Part shown: positions 18,535 through 28,593 of the stretch, piece after piece | How the letters are laid out: every line of letters starts with the position of its first letter | Numbering within the stretch: the first letter of the stretch is position 1 | DNA from: Polaromonas sp. | GTDB taxonomy: Bacteria; Pseudomonadota; Gammaproteobacteria; Burkholderiales; Burkholderiaceae_C | Direction of reading: 5' to 3' | Assembly (NCBI RefSeq): GCF_016185115.1 | Contig: NZ_JACPOF010000006.1 | Coordinates: 1-44,071, forward strand | Length of the DNA stretch: 44,071 nucleotides | Notes under the pieces: generated by a model | Databases searched by the model: none | The model's input: only the letters and a program-made list of their open reading frames with translations | What the model was told of the DNA's origin: nothing | Program-made: the position numbers and the translations under genes

Positions 18535-19827
18535 ATGACAACCAATACCATTCGCCGCGTCGCCATCCTGGGCGGCAACCGCATTCCCTTTGCCCGCTCC
18601 AATACCGTCTACTCCCAGGCCTCCAACCAGGAGATGCTGACCGCCACGCTGCAAGGCCTGGTGGACCGCTTCAACCTGCATGGCGAACGTATGGGCGACG
18701 TGGTGGCCGGCGCGGTGATGAAGCACTCGCGCGACTTCAACCTGGTGCGTGAATCGGTGTTGTCCACCACGCTGGCCCGTGAAACCCCCGCCTTTGACCT
18801 GCAACAGGCCTGTGGCACTGGTCTGGAGGCCACCATGGTGGTGGCCAACAAGATTGCGCTGGGCCACATCGAATGCGGCATCGCCGGCGGCGTGGACACC
18901 ACTTCCGACGCCCCCATCGCGCTGAACGAGAAGCTGCGCAAGGTGTTGCTGGACCTGTCGCGCGCCAAGACTGCTGCCCAGCGCCTGAGCATTGCCACGC
19001 GCCTGCGCCCCTCCATGCTGACTCCCGCCCTGCCGCGCAACGGTGAGCCACGCACCGGCCTGTCCATGGGCGAGCACGCCGAGCAGATGGCGCGCGAGTG
19101 GGGCATCACCCGCGAGTCCCAGGACGAACTGGCGCTCAAGAGCCACCAGAACCTGGCCCGCGCCTATGACGACGGTTTCTTCACCGACCTGATGACGCCG
19201 TTCAAGGGCGTGACCAAGGACAACAACCTGCGCGCCGACTTGAGCATCGAAAAGCTGCGCGGCTTGAAGCCCGTGTTCGACAAGAAGGTGGCACCGGGCC
19301 AGGGCACGCTGACCGCCGGCAACTCCACGCCGCTGACTGATGGTGCCTCCGCCGTGCTGCTGGCCAGCGAGGAATGGGCCTCCGCGCACAACCTGCCTGT
19401 GCTGGCTTATCTGACGTTCAGCGAAGTGGCGGCGGTGGACTTCTTCGACAAGAAGGAAGGTCTGTTGATGGCGCCGGCCTACGCCGTGCCGCGCATGTTG
19501 GCGCGTGCCGGTTTGACGCTGCAAGACTTCGACTACTACGAAATCCACGAAGCCTTTGCCGCCCAAGTCCTCTGTACCCTGAACGCCTGGCAGGGCAAGG
19601 TGTTCTGCAAGCAGCAACTGGGTCTGGCCAAGCCGCTGGGCAAGATCGACATGAGCAAGCTCAACGTCAACGGCAGTTCGCTGGCCGCCGGCCACCCGTT
19701 TGCCGCCACCGGTGGCCGCATCGTCGCAACGCTGGCCAAGATGCTGGCGCAAAAGGGTTCGGGCCGCGGCCTGATCTCGATCTGCGCGGCCGGTGGCCAG
19801 GGCGTGGTGGCGATTGTGGAGCGCTAA
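18535..19827 (+). CDS. Acetyl-CoA C-acyltransferase (FadI-type thiolase)
   Basis: This 430-residue thiolase has the nucleophile C93 in QQACGTG, the HEAF motif (EIHEAFAAQ), AAGHPFAATGGR and the second cysteine in CAAGGQG. The length and the opening RRVAILGGNRIPFARS fit the FadI/trifunctional-beta group. It cleaves 3-oxoacyl-CoA, or condenses acetyl-CoA in reverse. Thirty bases separate it from the hydratase. Thiolase, reductase and hydratase together lack only an enoyl reductase or acyl-CoA dehydrogenase for a full cycle. They may serve beta-oxidation or supply hydroxyacyl units for polyester (inference). Confidence 0.94.
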   Translation: MTTNTIRRVAILGGNRIPFARSNTVYSQASNQEMLTATLQGLVDRFNLHGERMGDVVAGAVMKHSRDFNLVRESVLSTTLARETPAFDLQQACGTGLEATMVVANKIALGHIECGIAGGVDTTSDAPIALNEKLRKVLLDLSRAKTAAQRLSIATRLRPSMLTPALPRNGEPRTGLSMGEHAEQMAREWGITRESQDELALKSHQNLARAYDDGFFTDLMTPFKGVTKDNNLRADLSIEKLRGLKPVFDKKVAPGQGTLTAGNSTPLTDGASAVLLASEEWASAHNLPVLAYLTFSEVAAVDFFDKKEGLLMAPAYAVPRMLARAGLTLQDFDYYEIHEAFAAQVLCTLNAWQGKVFCKQQLGLAKPLGKIDMSKLNVNGSSLAAGHPFAATGGRIVATLAKMLAQKGSGRGLISICAAGGQGVVAIVER

Positions 19828-19845
19828 ACCGCGGGGTTGATCCGC

Positions 19846-20292
19846 TCAGCCCGGAATATTGGGCTCGACCAGGTTGGCGAGTTGCACCAGCGACTCCTGC
19901 CAGCCCAGGTAGCACATCTCGACCAGAATGGCCTCGGGGATGCCTTCCTGGACGATGCTCAGGTCGGTGCCGCACGCCACGGACTTCAGCGCGACCGTGA
20001 CCCGCAGCTCACCGGGTAGGTTGGGGTCGTCAAAGCGGTCGGTATAGCGCAGCAGTTCATTAGGAACCAGTTCCAGGTATTCACCACCGAAAGAATGGCC
20101 GTTGCCGGTCGAAAAGTTCTGGAACGACATCTTGAAGCTACCGCCGACCCGGGCGTCCAGGTGGTGCACCTTGCAGGTGAAGCCGTAGGGTGGTAGCCAT
20201 TTAGCCATCGCGTCGGCATCCAGAAATGCCCGATAGACCTTTTCGGGCTTGGTGCGCAGCACCCGATGCAGACGAACCGTACCTGTTGCCAT
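19846..20292 (-). CDS. SRPBCC (AHSA1-like) family protein
   Basis: This 148-residue helix-grip protein shows VLRTKPEKVYRAFLDADAMAKWLPP near the start and GGSFKMSF, features of the AHSA1/START-like ligand-binding family. It also has the late tryptophan segment MCYLGWQESLVQLANLVEP. ATG 20292 is preceded by CAGGAGAC. Family members bind hydrophobic ligands, but the ligand here is not evident. It converges on the thiolase gene and diverges from the M50 gene. Confidence 0.88.
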   Translation of the reverse strand: MATGTVRLHRVLRTKPEKVYRAFLDADAMAKWLPPYGFTCKVHHLDARVGGSFKMSFQNFSTGNGHSFGGEYLELVPNELLRYTDRFDDPNLPGELRVTVALKSVACGTDLSIVQEGIPEAILVEMCYLGWQESLVQLANLVEPNIPG

Positions 20293-20412
20293 GTTGGGTC
20301 TCCTGTGTTGGTGGTCTGGCTCCGCGTGCCAGTGTGAAGCATTGTGCGGCCTTCGGGGAAGATCTGCTTTCTGCGTGCACAATCCGTGGCATTTGCAGGG
20401 AGACTGAACGCA

Positions 20413-21567
20413 GTGACCGATCGATTCCAACCTTTGACGATCCCGGAGCGGCCTGCGTCTGCATCGGTCTTGCAGCGGCGTCTGACGGCAGGTCAGGCGG
20501 TCATAGCAATTGCGGTTGGGGTATTGTCCGGCGCGGCGGCAGTCTATGTCCATGGAAGGTTCGGATTCTTTCCTGCCGTAGCTTCCTTTTTTGCCATGCC
20601 ATTGCTTTTCAAGCTGTTGGCCCTTATCCACGAAGTGGGACACGTGTTGGCCGGTGGAGTTGTGGGAATGCAGTTGTTGGCTATCAGCGTGGGATCGTGG
20701 CGCTGGCAGCGAAGCAAGGATGGCTGGCAGTTCGGGCGGGTTAGGTCCATCAAGGGGATTGGTGGATTTGCGCTGATGCTGCCGCTAGACGACAAGCCCT
20801 GTACTTTGGAACAATCGATCTATACGCTGGGCGGGCCGGTTGCCAATTTCGTTCTAGCAGTCGTTTGTGCAAGTGGGGCAAATACACGGGAGGCCGATGA
20901 CGTGGTTGGTCAGGTGTTGTTGCTCCTGGCGATCATGAGTGCCGCGATTGGCGCCATCAACCTGCTTCCTCTCCAATTCAATGGCTGGCTGAGCGATGGA
21001 CGTCGGTTATGGGCGCTGTGGCGCAGTTTGCCTGAGGTGCATGTCAACGAGCATCTTTTGCGTTTGTGGCGGTTGTCCATCGCTGGCGTCCGCCCCAGAG
21101 ATTGGCCCGAATTCGATGCATTGGACGCAGATGACAAGCGCCTGCCGCAGAGCATCGCCGATGGGTTGCGCCGTACCATGATCAGCCGGTCCATCGATGC
21201 CGGCATATTGGACTCCCCCGCGACCCTCGCCGCAGTTTCTGCGCTGGCTACCGGCTTCTGGCAAGGACCGGACGGAATGCGTCAGATGAACGCGGTGGCG
21301 CTTGCCATGTGGGAAATGGTGACCCGCCGGGATACGACGGTGGCAAAGGCCTGGCTGGCGGAAGGGGAAGCGGCTCTGATCGACCAATCGTGCGAGCGTG
21401 CTTGGGTTACTGCCGCCATTGCGGCTGCGCAAGGACGGTTGTCGGAGGCGCGCAACCATATCGCGACCGCACGTGCCCGGTTGGTTTCCGTGGCGGACCC
21501 CGGTAGTCAGCTCATGCTGACGGAACTGTTGCATAGGCTCGAACTGGAAATCGCCGGTCCACCTTGA
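20413..21567 (+). CDS. Site-2-protease-like M50 family membrane metalloprotease
   Basis: This 384-residue protein has the zinc-binding motif HEVGH (H73-H77) in a hydrophobic segment. The probable third ligand is Asp in LQFNGWLSDGRRL, in the place of the family's NPxPDG. Two hydrophobic segments precede the motif and at least two follow. The last 170 residues are soluble and helical, with an Ala/Arg-rich TPR-like look. I favour GTG 20413 (MTDRFQPLTIPERP), preceded by GGGAG; GTG 20344 is an alternative. The substrate is unknown, and no anti-sigma factor gene lies nearby. Confidence 0.8.
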   Translation: MTDRFQPLTIPERPASASVLQRRLTAGQAVIAIAVGVLSGAAAVYVHGRFGFFPAVASFFAMPLLFKLLALIHEVGHVLAGGVVGMQLLAISVGSWRWQRSKDGWQFGRVRSIKGIGGFALMLPLDDKPCTLEQSIYTLGGPVANFVLAVVCASGANTREADDVVGQVLLLLAIMSAAIGAINLLPLQFNGWLSDGRRLWALWRSLPEVHVNEHLLRLWRLSIAGVRPRDWPEFDALDADDKRLPQSIADGLRRTMISRSIDAGILDSPATLAAVSALATGFWQGPDGMRQMNAVALAMWEMVTRRDTTVAKAWLAEGEAALIDQSCERAWVTAAIAAAQGRLSEARNHIATARARLVSVADPGSQLMLTELLHRLELEIAGPP

Positions 21568-21701
21568 GGGTTTGTAACCAAGGGAGCCCGGGGCGATACC
21601 GAATACCGGAGCCGGGTAAAATTCGCCCCTGTTGGAACGGGCCCATTCAGCGCCCGCTCCGGTGATCAGTCTCCTCCCTGCAAAACCCTTAGGCCGCCTC
21701 C

Positions 21702-24700
21702 GTGACCCTGCATATCTCCACATTCGAGGGCAGCAATGCCCTGAGCAGCTTCCGCGTTCAACAACTCCTGCCCGCCCTGCAGGCGGTCCACGACAAAATT
21801 GCGTCCATTTCCGCGCGCTTTGTGCACCTGGTGGCCGGCGACAGCGCGCCCGATGCGGCGCTCAGCGCCCAACTGGCGGCGCTGCTGACCTATGGCGACC
21901 CCTACGCCGGCCCTACCGACGGCCCGCTGATCGTGGTGTCCCCCCGTTTGGGCACCGTGTCGCCCTGGGCGTCCAAGGCCACCGACATTGCCCACAACTG
22001 CGGCCTGGGCGTGCACCGCATCGAGCGCCTGGTGGAATACCGCCTGACGTTGAAGAACGGTCTGCTGAGCAAGACCGCGCTGACCGCCGGGCAACTGGAG
22101 CAGGTTGCAGCCCTGTTGCACGACCGCATGACCGAAAGCGCCATGCTGGAGCGCGCCCAGGCCCTGGGCCTGTTCAGCGCCCTGCAGGCCGCGCCCATGG
22201 ACCATGTGGATGTGCTGGGTGGCGGCAAGGCCGCGCTGGAAAGTGCGGACCGCGCCTGGGGCCTGGCCCTGGCGGCCGACGAGATCGATTACCTGGTCAA
22301 CGCCTTCACGACGCTGGGCCGTAACCCCACCGACGTGGAGTTGATGATGTTTGCCCAGGCCAATAGCGAACACTGCCGCCACAAGATTTTCAACGCCCAG
22401 TTCACGATCGACGGCGTGGCGCAGGACAAGAGCATGTTCGGCATGATTCGCCACACCCACCAGACCCACCCGCAGCACATGCTGGTGGCGTATTCGGACA
22501 ACGCCTCCGTCATGGAAGGCGTCCAGGTCGAACGCTTTGTAGCCAAATCGGCAGTCAATTCTGGCTCTAGCCCTCGTGGAATCAGCGTAGCCAGCTATGA
22601 AAAGCATAGCAATACGAACCACATCCTGATGAAGGTGGAGACCCACAATCACCCCACGGCCATCTCTCCATTCCCCGGTGCCTCCACCGGCGCGGGCGGC
22701 GAGATCCGTGACGAGGGCGCCACCGGTCGCGGCTCCAAGCCCAAGGCGGGCCTGACCGGCTTTACCGTGTCCAAACTCTGGGGTGGCGACTTCGGTAAGC
22801 CCGAGCACATTGCCAGCCCGCTGCAGATCATGGTCGAAGGCCCGCTGGGTGGTGCCGCGTTCAACAACGAATTCGGCCGGCCCAACCTGCTGGGCTACTT
22901 CCGCGAATACGAGCAAAGCGTGGCCAGCGACGTGGACACCGTGCAGCGCGGCTACCACAAGCCCATCATGATCGCCGGTGGCCTGGGCGTCATTGACTCC
23001 ACGCAGACCCACAAGATCGAATTCCCCGCCGGCAGCCTGCTGATCCAATTAGGCGGCCCCGGCATGCGCATCGGCATGGGCGGCAGCGCGGCCAGCTCCA
23101 TGGCCACCGGTGCCAATGCGGCGCACCTGGACTTTGACTCCGTGCAGCGCGGCAACCCCGAAATCGAGCGCCGGGCGCAAGAGGTCATCAACCAATGCTG
23201 GGTGCAGGGCGACAAGAACCCCATCCTGGCGATCCACGACGTGGGCGCCGGCGGCCTGTCCAACGCCTTCCCCGAGCTGACCAATGACGCCGGCCGTGGC
23301 GCGCGCTTCGACCTGCGCGCCGTCAAGCTCGAAGAGTCCGGCATGGCGCCCAAGGAAATCTGGTGCAACGAGAGTCAGGAACGCTATGTGCTGGCCATCG
23401 CGCCCGAATCGCTGGAGCAGTTCCAGGCCCTGTGCGAGCGTGAGCGCTGCCCGTTTGCGGTGATTGGCGTCGCCACCGAAGAACGCCAATTGCAACTGGT
23501 GGACGAGGGCGCCGAGTCCCCGGTCGATATGCCCATGAACGTGCTGCTGGGCAAGCCGCCCAAGATGCACCGCGACGTGAAGACGGTTTCCCGTACCTTC
23601 AAGCCGCTGGATCTGACCGGTGTCGACCTGCAAAAGGCCGTCATCGACGTGCTGGCCCATCCCACCGTGGCCTCCAAGCGCTTCCTGATCACGATTGGCG
23701 ACCGCACCGTGGGTGGCCTGACGCACCGCGACCAGATGGTCGGCCCCTGGCAGGTGCCGGTGGCGGATTGCGCCGTAACCTTGGCCGATTTCAAGGGCTT
23801 TGCCGGCGAAGCCATGTCCATGGGCGAGCGCACGCCGCTGGCCGCGCTGGATGCGCCCGCATCCGGCCGCATGGCGGTGGCCGAGGCGATTACCAATCTG
23901 TTGGCCGCACCCATCGAGCTGAGCCGCGTCAAGCTGTCCGCCAACTGGATGGCGGCCTGTGGCGAGCCGGGCGAAGACGCCGCGCTGTACGCAACCGTCA
24001 AGGCCGTTGGCCTGGAACTGTGCCCCAAGCTGGGCATTTCCATCCCCGTCGGCAAGGATTCGCTGTCCATGCGCACGCTGTGGAAGGATGAGAAGGGCGA
24101 CAAGAAGGTCACATCCCCCGTATCGCTGATCGTCAGCGCCTTCGCCACCTTGCAGGATGTGCGTGGCACGCTGACGCCCCAATTGGACAACGAGCAGGAC
24201 ACCACGCTGGTGCTGGTCGATCTGGGCCACGGCAAGAACCGCATGGCCACCAGCATCCTGGCGCAGACGCTGGACCAGGTCGGTGACGCCGTGCCCGATC
24301 TGGAAGACCCGCAAGACCTCGTCAACCTGGTGGAAGCGGTCAACTTCCTGCGCAGCAAGGGCATGATCCTGGCCTACCACGACCGCAGCGATGGCGGTCT
24401 GCTGGCGGCCGTGGCCGAGATGGCCTTTGCCGGCCAAGTTGGCGTGGCGCTGAACGTGGACATGTTGGTCACCGAGGGCGACGGCATTTCCGACAGCCGC
24501 ATGGACACCGGTGACGCGAAGAACTGGGCCGGCCAGGTTGGCCCTCGCCGCGAGGAGCTGACGCTCAAGGCCCTGTTCAGCGAAGAGCTGGGCGTGGTGC
24601 TGCAGGTGCGCACTGTGGAGCGTGGCGACGTGATGCAGGTGCTGCGTGCGCACGGCCTGTCGCAGCACAGCCACTTTATCGGCAAGACCCGGCCCGCGTC

Positions 24701-25739
24701 CTCCAAGATCGACGCCGGTAAGGGCGAGCTGCAGGTCTGGCGCGACGCCAAGTCCATCTTCAAGGCCTCTTTGGGCGACCTGCACCAGGTCTGGGACAGC
24801 GTAAGCTGGAAGATCTGCCAGCAGCGCGACAACCCGGCCTGTGCCGATGCCGAGCATGCGACAGCCGGTACGTCCAATGACCCCGGGCTCCATGTCCATA
24901 TGCCAAATCTGGCGCTAGCCCTCGTGGAGTCTGCGCAGGCAGCTACCAAAAACGGAGCACCGGCCATCCTCACCGCCCGCCCCAAGGTAGCCGTTCTGCG
25001 CGAGCAGGGCGTCAACTCCCACGTGGAAATGGCCTACGCCTTCACCGAGGCCGGCTTTGAGGCCTTTGACGTGCACATGACCGACCTGCAGACCGGTCGC
25101 GCAAGACTAGCGGACTTCCAGGGCGTGGTCGCCTGCGGCGGTTTCAGCTATGGCGACACCCTGGGTGCCGGCATTGGCTGGGCGCGCTCCATCACCTTCA
25201 ACTCAGGCCTGGCCGAGCAGTTCAAGGCGTTCTTTGGCCGTACCGACACCTTCGGTCTGGGCGTGTGCAATGGCTGCCAGATGTTTGCCGAGCTGGCCGA
25301 CATCATCCCCGGCGCGCAGGACTGGCCGCGCTTCACCACCAACCAGAGTGAGCGCTTTGAGGCGCGCCTGTCCATGGTGGAAGTGCTGGAGTCGCCGTCC
25401 CTGTTCTTCAAGGATCTGGCCGGCATGCGCCTGCCGATTGCCGTGGCGCACGGCGAGGGCTATGCCAACTTCAAGTACCGTGGCAATGCGGACAAGGCCA
25501 TCGCGGCGATGCGCTTTGTCGACAACGCCGGCGCCGCCACCGAGGCCTACCCGTTCAACCCGAACGGCAGCCCGGGCGGCCTGACGGCCGTGACCACGGC
25601 GGATGGCCGCTTCACCGCCATGATGCCGCACCCCGAGCGCGTGTTCCGCAACATCCAGATGAGCTGGAATTGCCTGGACGCCAACGCCCACAGCCCGTGG
25701 ATGCAGCTCTGGCACAACGCAAGACGCTGGGTGGGGTAG
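21702..25739 (+). CDS. purL: Phosphoribosylformylglycinamidine synthase, single-chain
   Basis: This 1345-residue enzyme makes FGAM in purine synthesis from FGAR, ATP and glutamine. The order is typical: N-terminal domain, linker with [14 protein letters not shown], the ATP-binding halves ([32 protein letters not shown]), and a C-terminal glutaminase with nucleophile C1189 (GVCNGCQMF) and the HPE pair (MMPHPERVF). The start is GTG 21702. Two copies of a dispersed repeat lie inside the reading frame without breaking it. One adds [18 protein letters not shown] near residue 290; the other adds [15 protein letters not shown] near residue 1070, between the synthetase and glutaminase domains. Both sit at surface linkers. 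Confidence 0.97.
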   Translation: MTLHISTFEGSNALSSFRVQQLLPALQAVHDKIASISARFVHLVAGDSAPDAALSAQLAALLTYGDPYAGPTDGPLIVVSPRLGTVSPWASKATDIAHNCGLGVHRIERLVEYRLTLKNGLLSKTALTAGQLEQVAALLHDRMTESAMLERAQALGLFSALQAAPMDHVDVLGGGKAALESADRAWGLALAADEIDYLVNAFTTLGRNPTDVELMMFAQANSEHCRHKIFNAQFTIDGVAQDKSMFGMIRHTHQTHPQHMLVAYSDNASVMEGVQVERFVAKSAVNSGSSPRGISVASYEKHSNTNHILMKVETHNHPTAISPFPGASTGAGGEIRDEGATGRGSKPKAGLTGFTVSKLWGGDFGKPEHIASPLQIMVEGPLGGAAFNNEFGRPNLLGYFREYEQSVASDVDTVQRGYHKPIMIAGGLGVIDSTQTHKIEFPAGSLLIQLGGPGMRIGMGGSAASSMATGANAAHLDFDSVQRGNPEIERRAQEVINQCWVQGDKNPILAIHDVGAGGLSNAFPELTNDAGRGARFDLRAVKLEESGMAPKEIWCNESQERYVLAIAPESLEQFQALCERERCPFAVIGVATEERQLQLVDEGAESPVDMPMNVLLGKPPKMHRDVKTVSRTFKPLDLTGVDLQKAVIDVLAHPTVASKRFLITIGDRTVGGLTHRDQMVGPWQVPVADCAVTLADFKGFAGEAMSMGERTPLAALDAPASGRMAVAEAITNLLAAPIELSRVKLSANWMAACGEPGEDAALYATVKAVGLELCPKLGISIPVGKDSLSMRTLWKDEKGDKKVTSPVSLIVSAFATLQDVRGTLTPQLDNEQDTTLVLVDLGHGKNRMATSILAQTLDQVGDAVPDLEDPQDLVNLVEAVNFLRSKGMILAYHDRSDGGLLAAVAEMAFAGQVGVALNVDMLVTEGDGISDSRMDTGDAKNWAGQVGPRREELTLKALFSEELGVVLQVRTVERGDVMQVLRAHGLSQHSHFIGKTRPASSKIDAGKGELQVWRDAKSIFKASLGDLHQVWDSVSWKICQQRDNPACADAEHATAGTSNDPGLHVHMPNLALALVESAQAATKNGAPAILTARPKVAVLREQGVNSHVEMAYAFTEAGFEAFDVHMTDLQTGRARLADFQGVVACGGFSYGDTLGAGIGWARSITFNSGLAEQFKAFFGRTDTFGLGVCNGCQMFAELADIIPGAQDWPRFTTNQSERFEARLSMVEVLESPSLFFKDLAGMRLPIAVAHGEGYANFKYRGNADKAIAAMRFVDNAGAATEAYPFNPNGSPGGLTAVTTADGRFTAMMPHPERVFRNIQMSWNCLDANAHSPWMQLWHNARRWVG
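22560..22610 (+). repeat. Dispersed repeat, copy A, inside purL
   Basis: These 51 bases match copy B at 24908-24958 at 41 of 51 positions, with a 14-base identical core CTAGCCCTCGTGGA. It ends in AGCTATGAAAAGCATAGC, which can form a short hairpin. It is read in frame as part of purL just before the conserved [10 protein letters not shown] segment. I associate this sequence type with repeats spread through Comamonadaceae genomes (recollection, not searched). Confidence 0.75.
24908..24958 (+). repeat. Dispersed repeat, copy B, inside purL
   Basis: This second copy shares the CTAGCCCTCGTGGA core with copy A and ends AGCTACCAAAAACGGAGC. The purL frame reads it in a different phase from copy A: the shared core gives LALALVE here and SSPRG there. 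It lies in the linker ahead of the glutaminase domain. Confidence 0.75.
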
Positions 25740-25768
25740 GGCTTTTGCAAAACGCCCAGAATGGCCGT

Positions 25769-26383
25769 ATGAAACACCCATCCACGATTCTCTCCACCGT
25801 CTTGGGTGCGGCCCTGCTGGCCCTGGGTGCCATGCCGGCCCAGGCGCAAACATCCACCGCCAAGGCGCGCCCTGTGCCCGCTGCGGCGGCACAGTCCTGC
25901 CCAGCCATCCTGCAGCACGAATTCCCGCGCCTGCAGGACGACGCGCCACAGAACCTGTGCCAGTACGCCGGCAAGGTGCTATTGGTGGTCAACACCGCCA
26001 GTTACTGTGGCTTTACCCACCAGTACGAAGGGCTGGAAGCCCTGCACGCCAAGTACCAGGACAAGGGTCTGGTGGTGCTGGGTTTCCCCAGCAACCAGTT
26101 TGGCAAGCAGGAACCCGGCAGCTCCAAGGAGATTGCCGACTTCTGCTTCAACACCTATGGTGTGAAGTTCCCGATGTTCGCCAAGTCGGACGTGCGCGGC
26201 GATGAGCGCAATGCGCTCTATGTCGACCTGTTCAAGGCCACCAAGGCCGAGCCGAAGTGGAACTTCAACAAGTACCTGCTGGACCGCAAGGGCAAGGTGC
26301 TGTCCTATTACCCCAGTGATGTAGAGCCGGACAACACCCGGCTGGTCTCCGCCATCGAAAAGGCACTGGGCCAGAAGATGTAG
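25769..26383 (+). CDS. Exported glutathione peroxidase-family protein
   Basis: This 204-residue thiol peroxidase reduces hydroperoxides. A signal peptide is visible (ILSTVLGAALLALGAMPAQA), so the protein is periplasmic. The catalytic tetrad is present as C80 (NTASYCGFT), Q114 (FGKQEP), W164 and N165 (KWNF). Cysteine replaces selenocysteine, as is usual in bacteria. The mature start carries an Ala/Pro linker before the domain. ATG 25769 was chosen for the signal peptide. No strong ribosome binding site is seen. It lies 29 bases after purL and could share its transcript. Confidence 0.93.
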   Translation: MKHPSTILSTVLGAALLALGAMPAQAQTSTAKARPVPAAAAQSCPAILQHEFPRLQDDAPQNLCQYAGKVLLVVNTASYCGFTHQYEGLEALHAKYQDKGLVVLGFPSNQFGKQEPGSSKEIADFCFNTYGVKFPMFAKSDVRGDERNALYVDLFKATKAEPKWNFNKYLLDRKGKVLSYYPSDVEPDNTRLVSAIEKALGQKM

Positions 26384-26389
26384 GCCGCG

Positions 26390-26403
26390 GGGCCTTCTGG
26401 CCC
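26390..26403. terminator. Small hairpin between convergent genes
   Basis: GGGCC-TTCT-GGCCC forms a five-base GC stem between the gpx stop and the antiporter stop. No T tract follows on either strand, so this is only a possible bidirectional stop. Confidence 0.3.
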
Positions 26404-27644
26404 TAGAGCAGAAACGCCAGCGCGGCGATGGCGGTGGGTGGCAGTGCGCCCAGCAGCAGGCCGCCAGCGCCAATGGATTCATCCACAAAGCCCTTGCGCA
26501 GCAGCGCCACTCCGGCCGGGTTGGGGGCGTTGGCAATCACCGTCAGCCCGCCTCCGGCCACGGCGCCGGCCACCAGCGCGTACTTTGATGCATCTGTCAT
26601 CCCCGCGATCAGCGAACCCAGATAGGTCAGGGCGGCGTTATCGGTGAGCGCGGTCAGACCCAGCGCGCCAAAGAACAAGGCCGTGGGTTGCAGACTGCCG
26701 ACGATGGGTTGCAGCCACCACTGCTGCATGCCGCCCAGCACCACCAGTCCGGCCAGGAAGAAGCCGACCAGCAGCCCTTCCTTCAGGATCAGCGGACTCT
26801 GGTAGTGGGCATAGGCTTGGGTGAAGCCCAGGAAGAACAGGAACAGTCCCAAAAAAATCACCGGATGGTGGGCAAACAGCACCACGCCGGCCAGAAAGGC
26901 CAGGTGGATGGCCCGGACCGTCAAAGGCACGGTGGCCGCATCCGCTGGTGCGGGAGCGGCCGGCGCGTCCGCCAGGTGGCGACTCAGCAGCGCCGTCATC
27001 ACGCTGGCGTTGATCAGCACGGCCACGCAGGCGCGCCAGCCAAAGGTGCTGGCCATGAAGGTGCTGTCCCAGTTCCAGGTGGCGGCGACCATGAGCACGG
27101 GTGGCGCGGCAAACGCGGTAAGCGTACCGCCAATGGACACGTTGACGAACAGCACGCCCAGGGCGGCGTATTTCAGCCGCTCCGGCATGGCGGTGTTGAA
27201 GACCAGGGGCGCCATCAGCAACGCAGCCAGGGTCATGGCGGCGGGTTCGGTGATGAAGGAGCCAATCAGCGGCACCAGTGCCAGGCACAGCCAGACCTGG
27301 GTCACCACCGTGCGCACCGGCGCCAGACGGGCCAGGCCATTGACGAGGCGTTCCACGGTGAGCAGGACGGGGCGCGAGGCCGCCACCACCATGATGACAA
27401 AGACGAACAGCGGTTCCGTGTATTGAAGGGATTCGGCGTAGGCAATGGCCTCAGAACCCCCTTGCACCAGGGCCATGGTTGCCACCAGCACAAAGGCCCA
27501 GAAGCCAAACACCACCTCCACCTCGCCCAGCAGGTGGAACAAGCCGGCATGGCGGGTGCTGCGGTGGGCGAGGCGCTCGAACAGCTTGGCGCAGAAGGTG
27601 TGCAGCAGCGCCAGTGCGAACAGGCCTGCGGCCAGCACCTCCAT
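26403..27644 (-). CDS. Putative Na+/H+ antiporter-like membrane protein
   Basis: This 413-residue protein is almost entirely hydrophobic, with about ten to twelve membrane segments. I place it in the putative Na+/H+ antiporter family (Na_H_antiport_3) from FGFWAFVLVATMALVQGG, ITEPAAMTLAALLMAPLVF, LTDNAALTYLGSLIAG and ANAPNPAGVALLR. The TEPAAMTL and TDNAALTYLG repeats suggest the two-fold inverted build of ion transporters. The ATG is at 27644; a GTG three codons upstream is possible. It starts 14 bases after the DsbG-like gene. The transported ion is unproven. Confidence 0.8.
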   Translation of the reverse strand: MEVLAAGLFALALLHTFCAKLFERLAHRSTRHAGLFHLLGEVEVVFGFWAFVLVATMALVQGGSEAIAYAESLQYTEPLFVFVIMVVAASRPVLLTVERLVNGLARLAPVRTVVTQVWLCLALVPLIGSFITEPAAMTLAALLMAPLVFNTAMPERLKYAALGVLFVNVSIGGTLTAFAAPPVLMVAATWNWDSTFMASTFGWRACVAVLINASVMTALLSRHLADAPAAPAPADAATVPLTVRAIHLAFLAGVVLFAHHPVIFLGLFLFFLGFTQAYAHYQSPLILKEGLLVGFFLAGLVVLGGMQQWWLQPIVGSLQPTALFFGALGLTALTDNAALTYLGSLIAGMTDASKYALVAGAVAGGGLTVIANAPNPAGVALLRKGFVDESIGAGGLLLGALPPTAIAALAFLL

Positions 27645-27658
27645 GGAGAGCACGCCGC

Positions 27659-28237
27659 CTAGAGGGTGGCGTCCACGCCGACCAGATCCGCCAACTCGGC
27701 GGTGGTCATGGCGCCGTCACGGCCAATCGTCTGGCCCGTTCGGGCACTCTTGACCACGACATAGGGGACCGACTCGGCCCCGAAGCTGTTGAGCAGCTTG
27801 GTATTGGCCTTGATGGCCTGCTCCACGTCCGAGGGCACACTGGCGGATGCCGAAATGCCACCCCGTCCTGCGAGGATGGAGGTTTCGTGCTCGTTCATCA
27901 GTGCCAGCGGGTCGGCAGCGCCCAGTAAGGCTGCGCCCTGGGTCAGGCTGGAGGCGTTGATCCACGCCACGGGAATCCACTGGAATTTGACCTTTTTGTG
28001 CAGGGGCAAGGATGCCTGCCACAGGTGACCACAGTGCGGACACTGGGGGTCAAAGAACACGTAGACGGTGTTGGCGCTCATCAACGCACCCACGGTAAAG
28101 CCCTTGGCCCCGGTGGTCACCGCCTGGATGGAAACCTCTTGTTTGGCGGGCTTGGACGTGTCTTGTTGGGAACAGGCGCCCAATAGCGCGGCGGCGGCGA
28201 GCGCGAGGGCCGCCAAAATGGTGCGATTCAGTGTCAT
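27659..28237 (-). CDS. DsbG/DsbC-like thiol:disulfide interchange lipoprotein
   Basis: This 192-residue protein has a lipoprotein signal (LLGAC, lipid on C22). It then has a thioredoxin fold with the active site C66-P-H-C69 and the cis-Pro segment ESVPYVVVK. The CPHC dipeptide matches DsbA more than DsbG (CPYC), while the VYVFFDPQCPHC and LWQASLPLHKK segments resemble the catalytic half of DsbG/DsbC. The N-terminal dimerisation domain of those proteins is missing. It likely reduces or isomerises disulfides at the inner face of the envelope. Confidence 0.85.
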   Translation of the reverse strand: MTLNRTILAALALAAAALLGACSQQDTSKPAKQEVSIQAVTTGAKGFTVGALMSANTVYVFFDPQCPHCGHLWQASLPLHKKVKFQWIPVAWINASSLTQGAALLGAADPLALMNEHETSILAGRGGISASASVPSDVEQAIKANTKLLNSFGAESVPYVVVKSARTGQTIGRDGAMTTAELADLVGVDATL

Positions 28238-28268
28238 GGGGAAAAACGGTTAAACGGGTACGCGGCGC

Positions 28269-28517
28269 TTAGCTGCCACGGGGTTTGGGGGGCGTGGCGG
28301 GAGGGGTGCTAAGAGCCTGCTCCTCCAGGATGGACGCGGGCACGGTATCGAGAAAATCGGGCTCGGGTTGGTGAGGAACGTTGGAGAACAGCGACCAGGT
28401 GGACTCGGTATTGGCTTCCACGGCATCGGGTACGGGGATGGGATCCCCCAGCATATAGCGATCCTGCTCCGGCGTTGGGGCGGGCTTTGCGGCCGGCTCT
28501 TGCGGCTTGGTATTCAC
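28269..28517 (-). CDS. Small Pro/Glu-rich hypothetical protein
   Basis: This 82-residue protein starts at GTG 28517 (MNTKPQEPAAKPAPTPEQ), which is preceded by GGAGGGA at ideal spacing. Longer readings lack such a site. It is rich in Pro, Glu and Ala, has no membrane segment, and carries WSLFSNVPHQPEPDFLD in the middle. It looks mostly disordered and I recognise no family. It lies between the four-gene J-domain cluster and the DsbG-like gene on the same strand. Confidence 0.65.
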   Translation of the reverse strand: MNTKPQEPAAKPAPTPEQDRYMLGDPIPVPDAVEANTESTWSLFSNVPHQPEPDFLDTVPASILEEQALSTPPATPPKPRGS

Positions 28518-28593
28518 GGACAACTCCCTCCTTCTTTCACTTGGCACTGTAGCGGATTCACTGTGTCCCTGCAATTTGGTATGGGAAAACGAC

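Noticed and set aside
17698..19752. Long minus-strand open frame (684 codons) opposite the hydratase and thiolase genes
   Set aside because: It is antisense to two clear enzymes, is rich in Gln, His, Gly and Val, and shows no domain. Such frames are common opposite GC-rich genes.
23049..24899. Long minus-strand open frames opposite purL
   Set aside because: They mirror purL codons and have no recognisable motif; purL itself is unmistakable.
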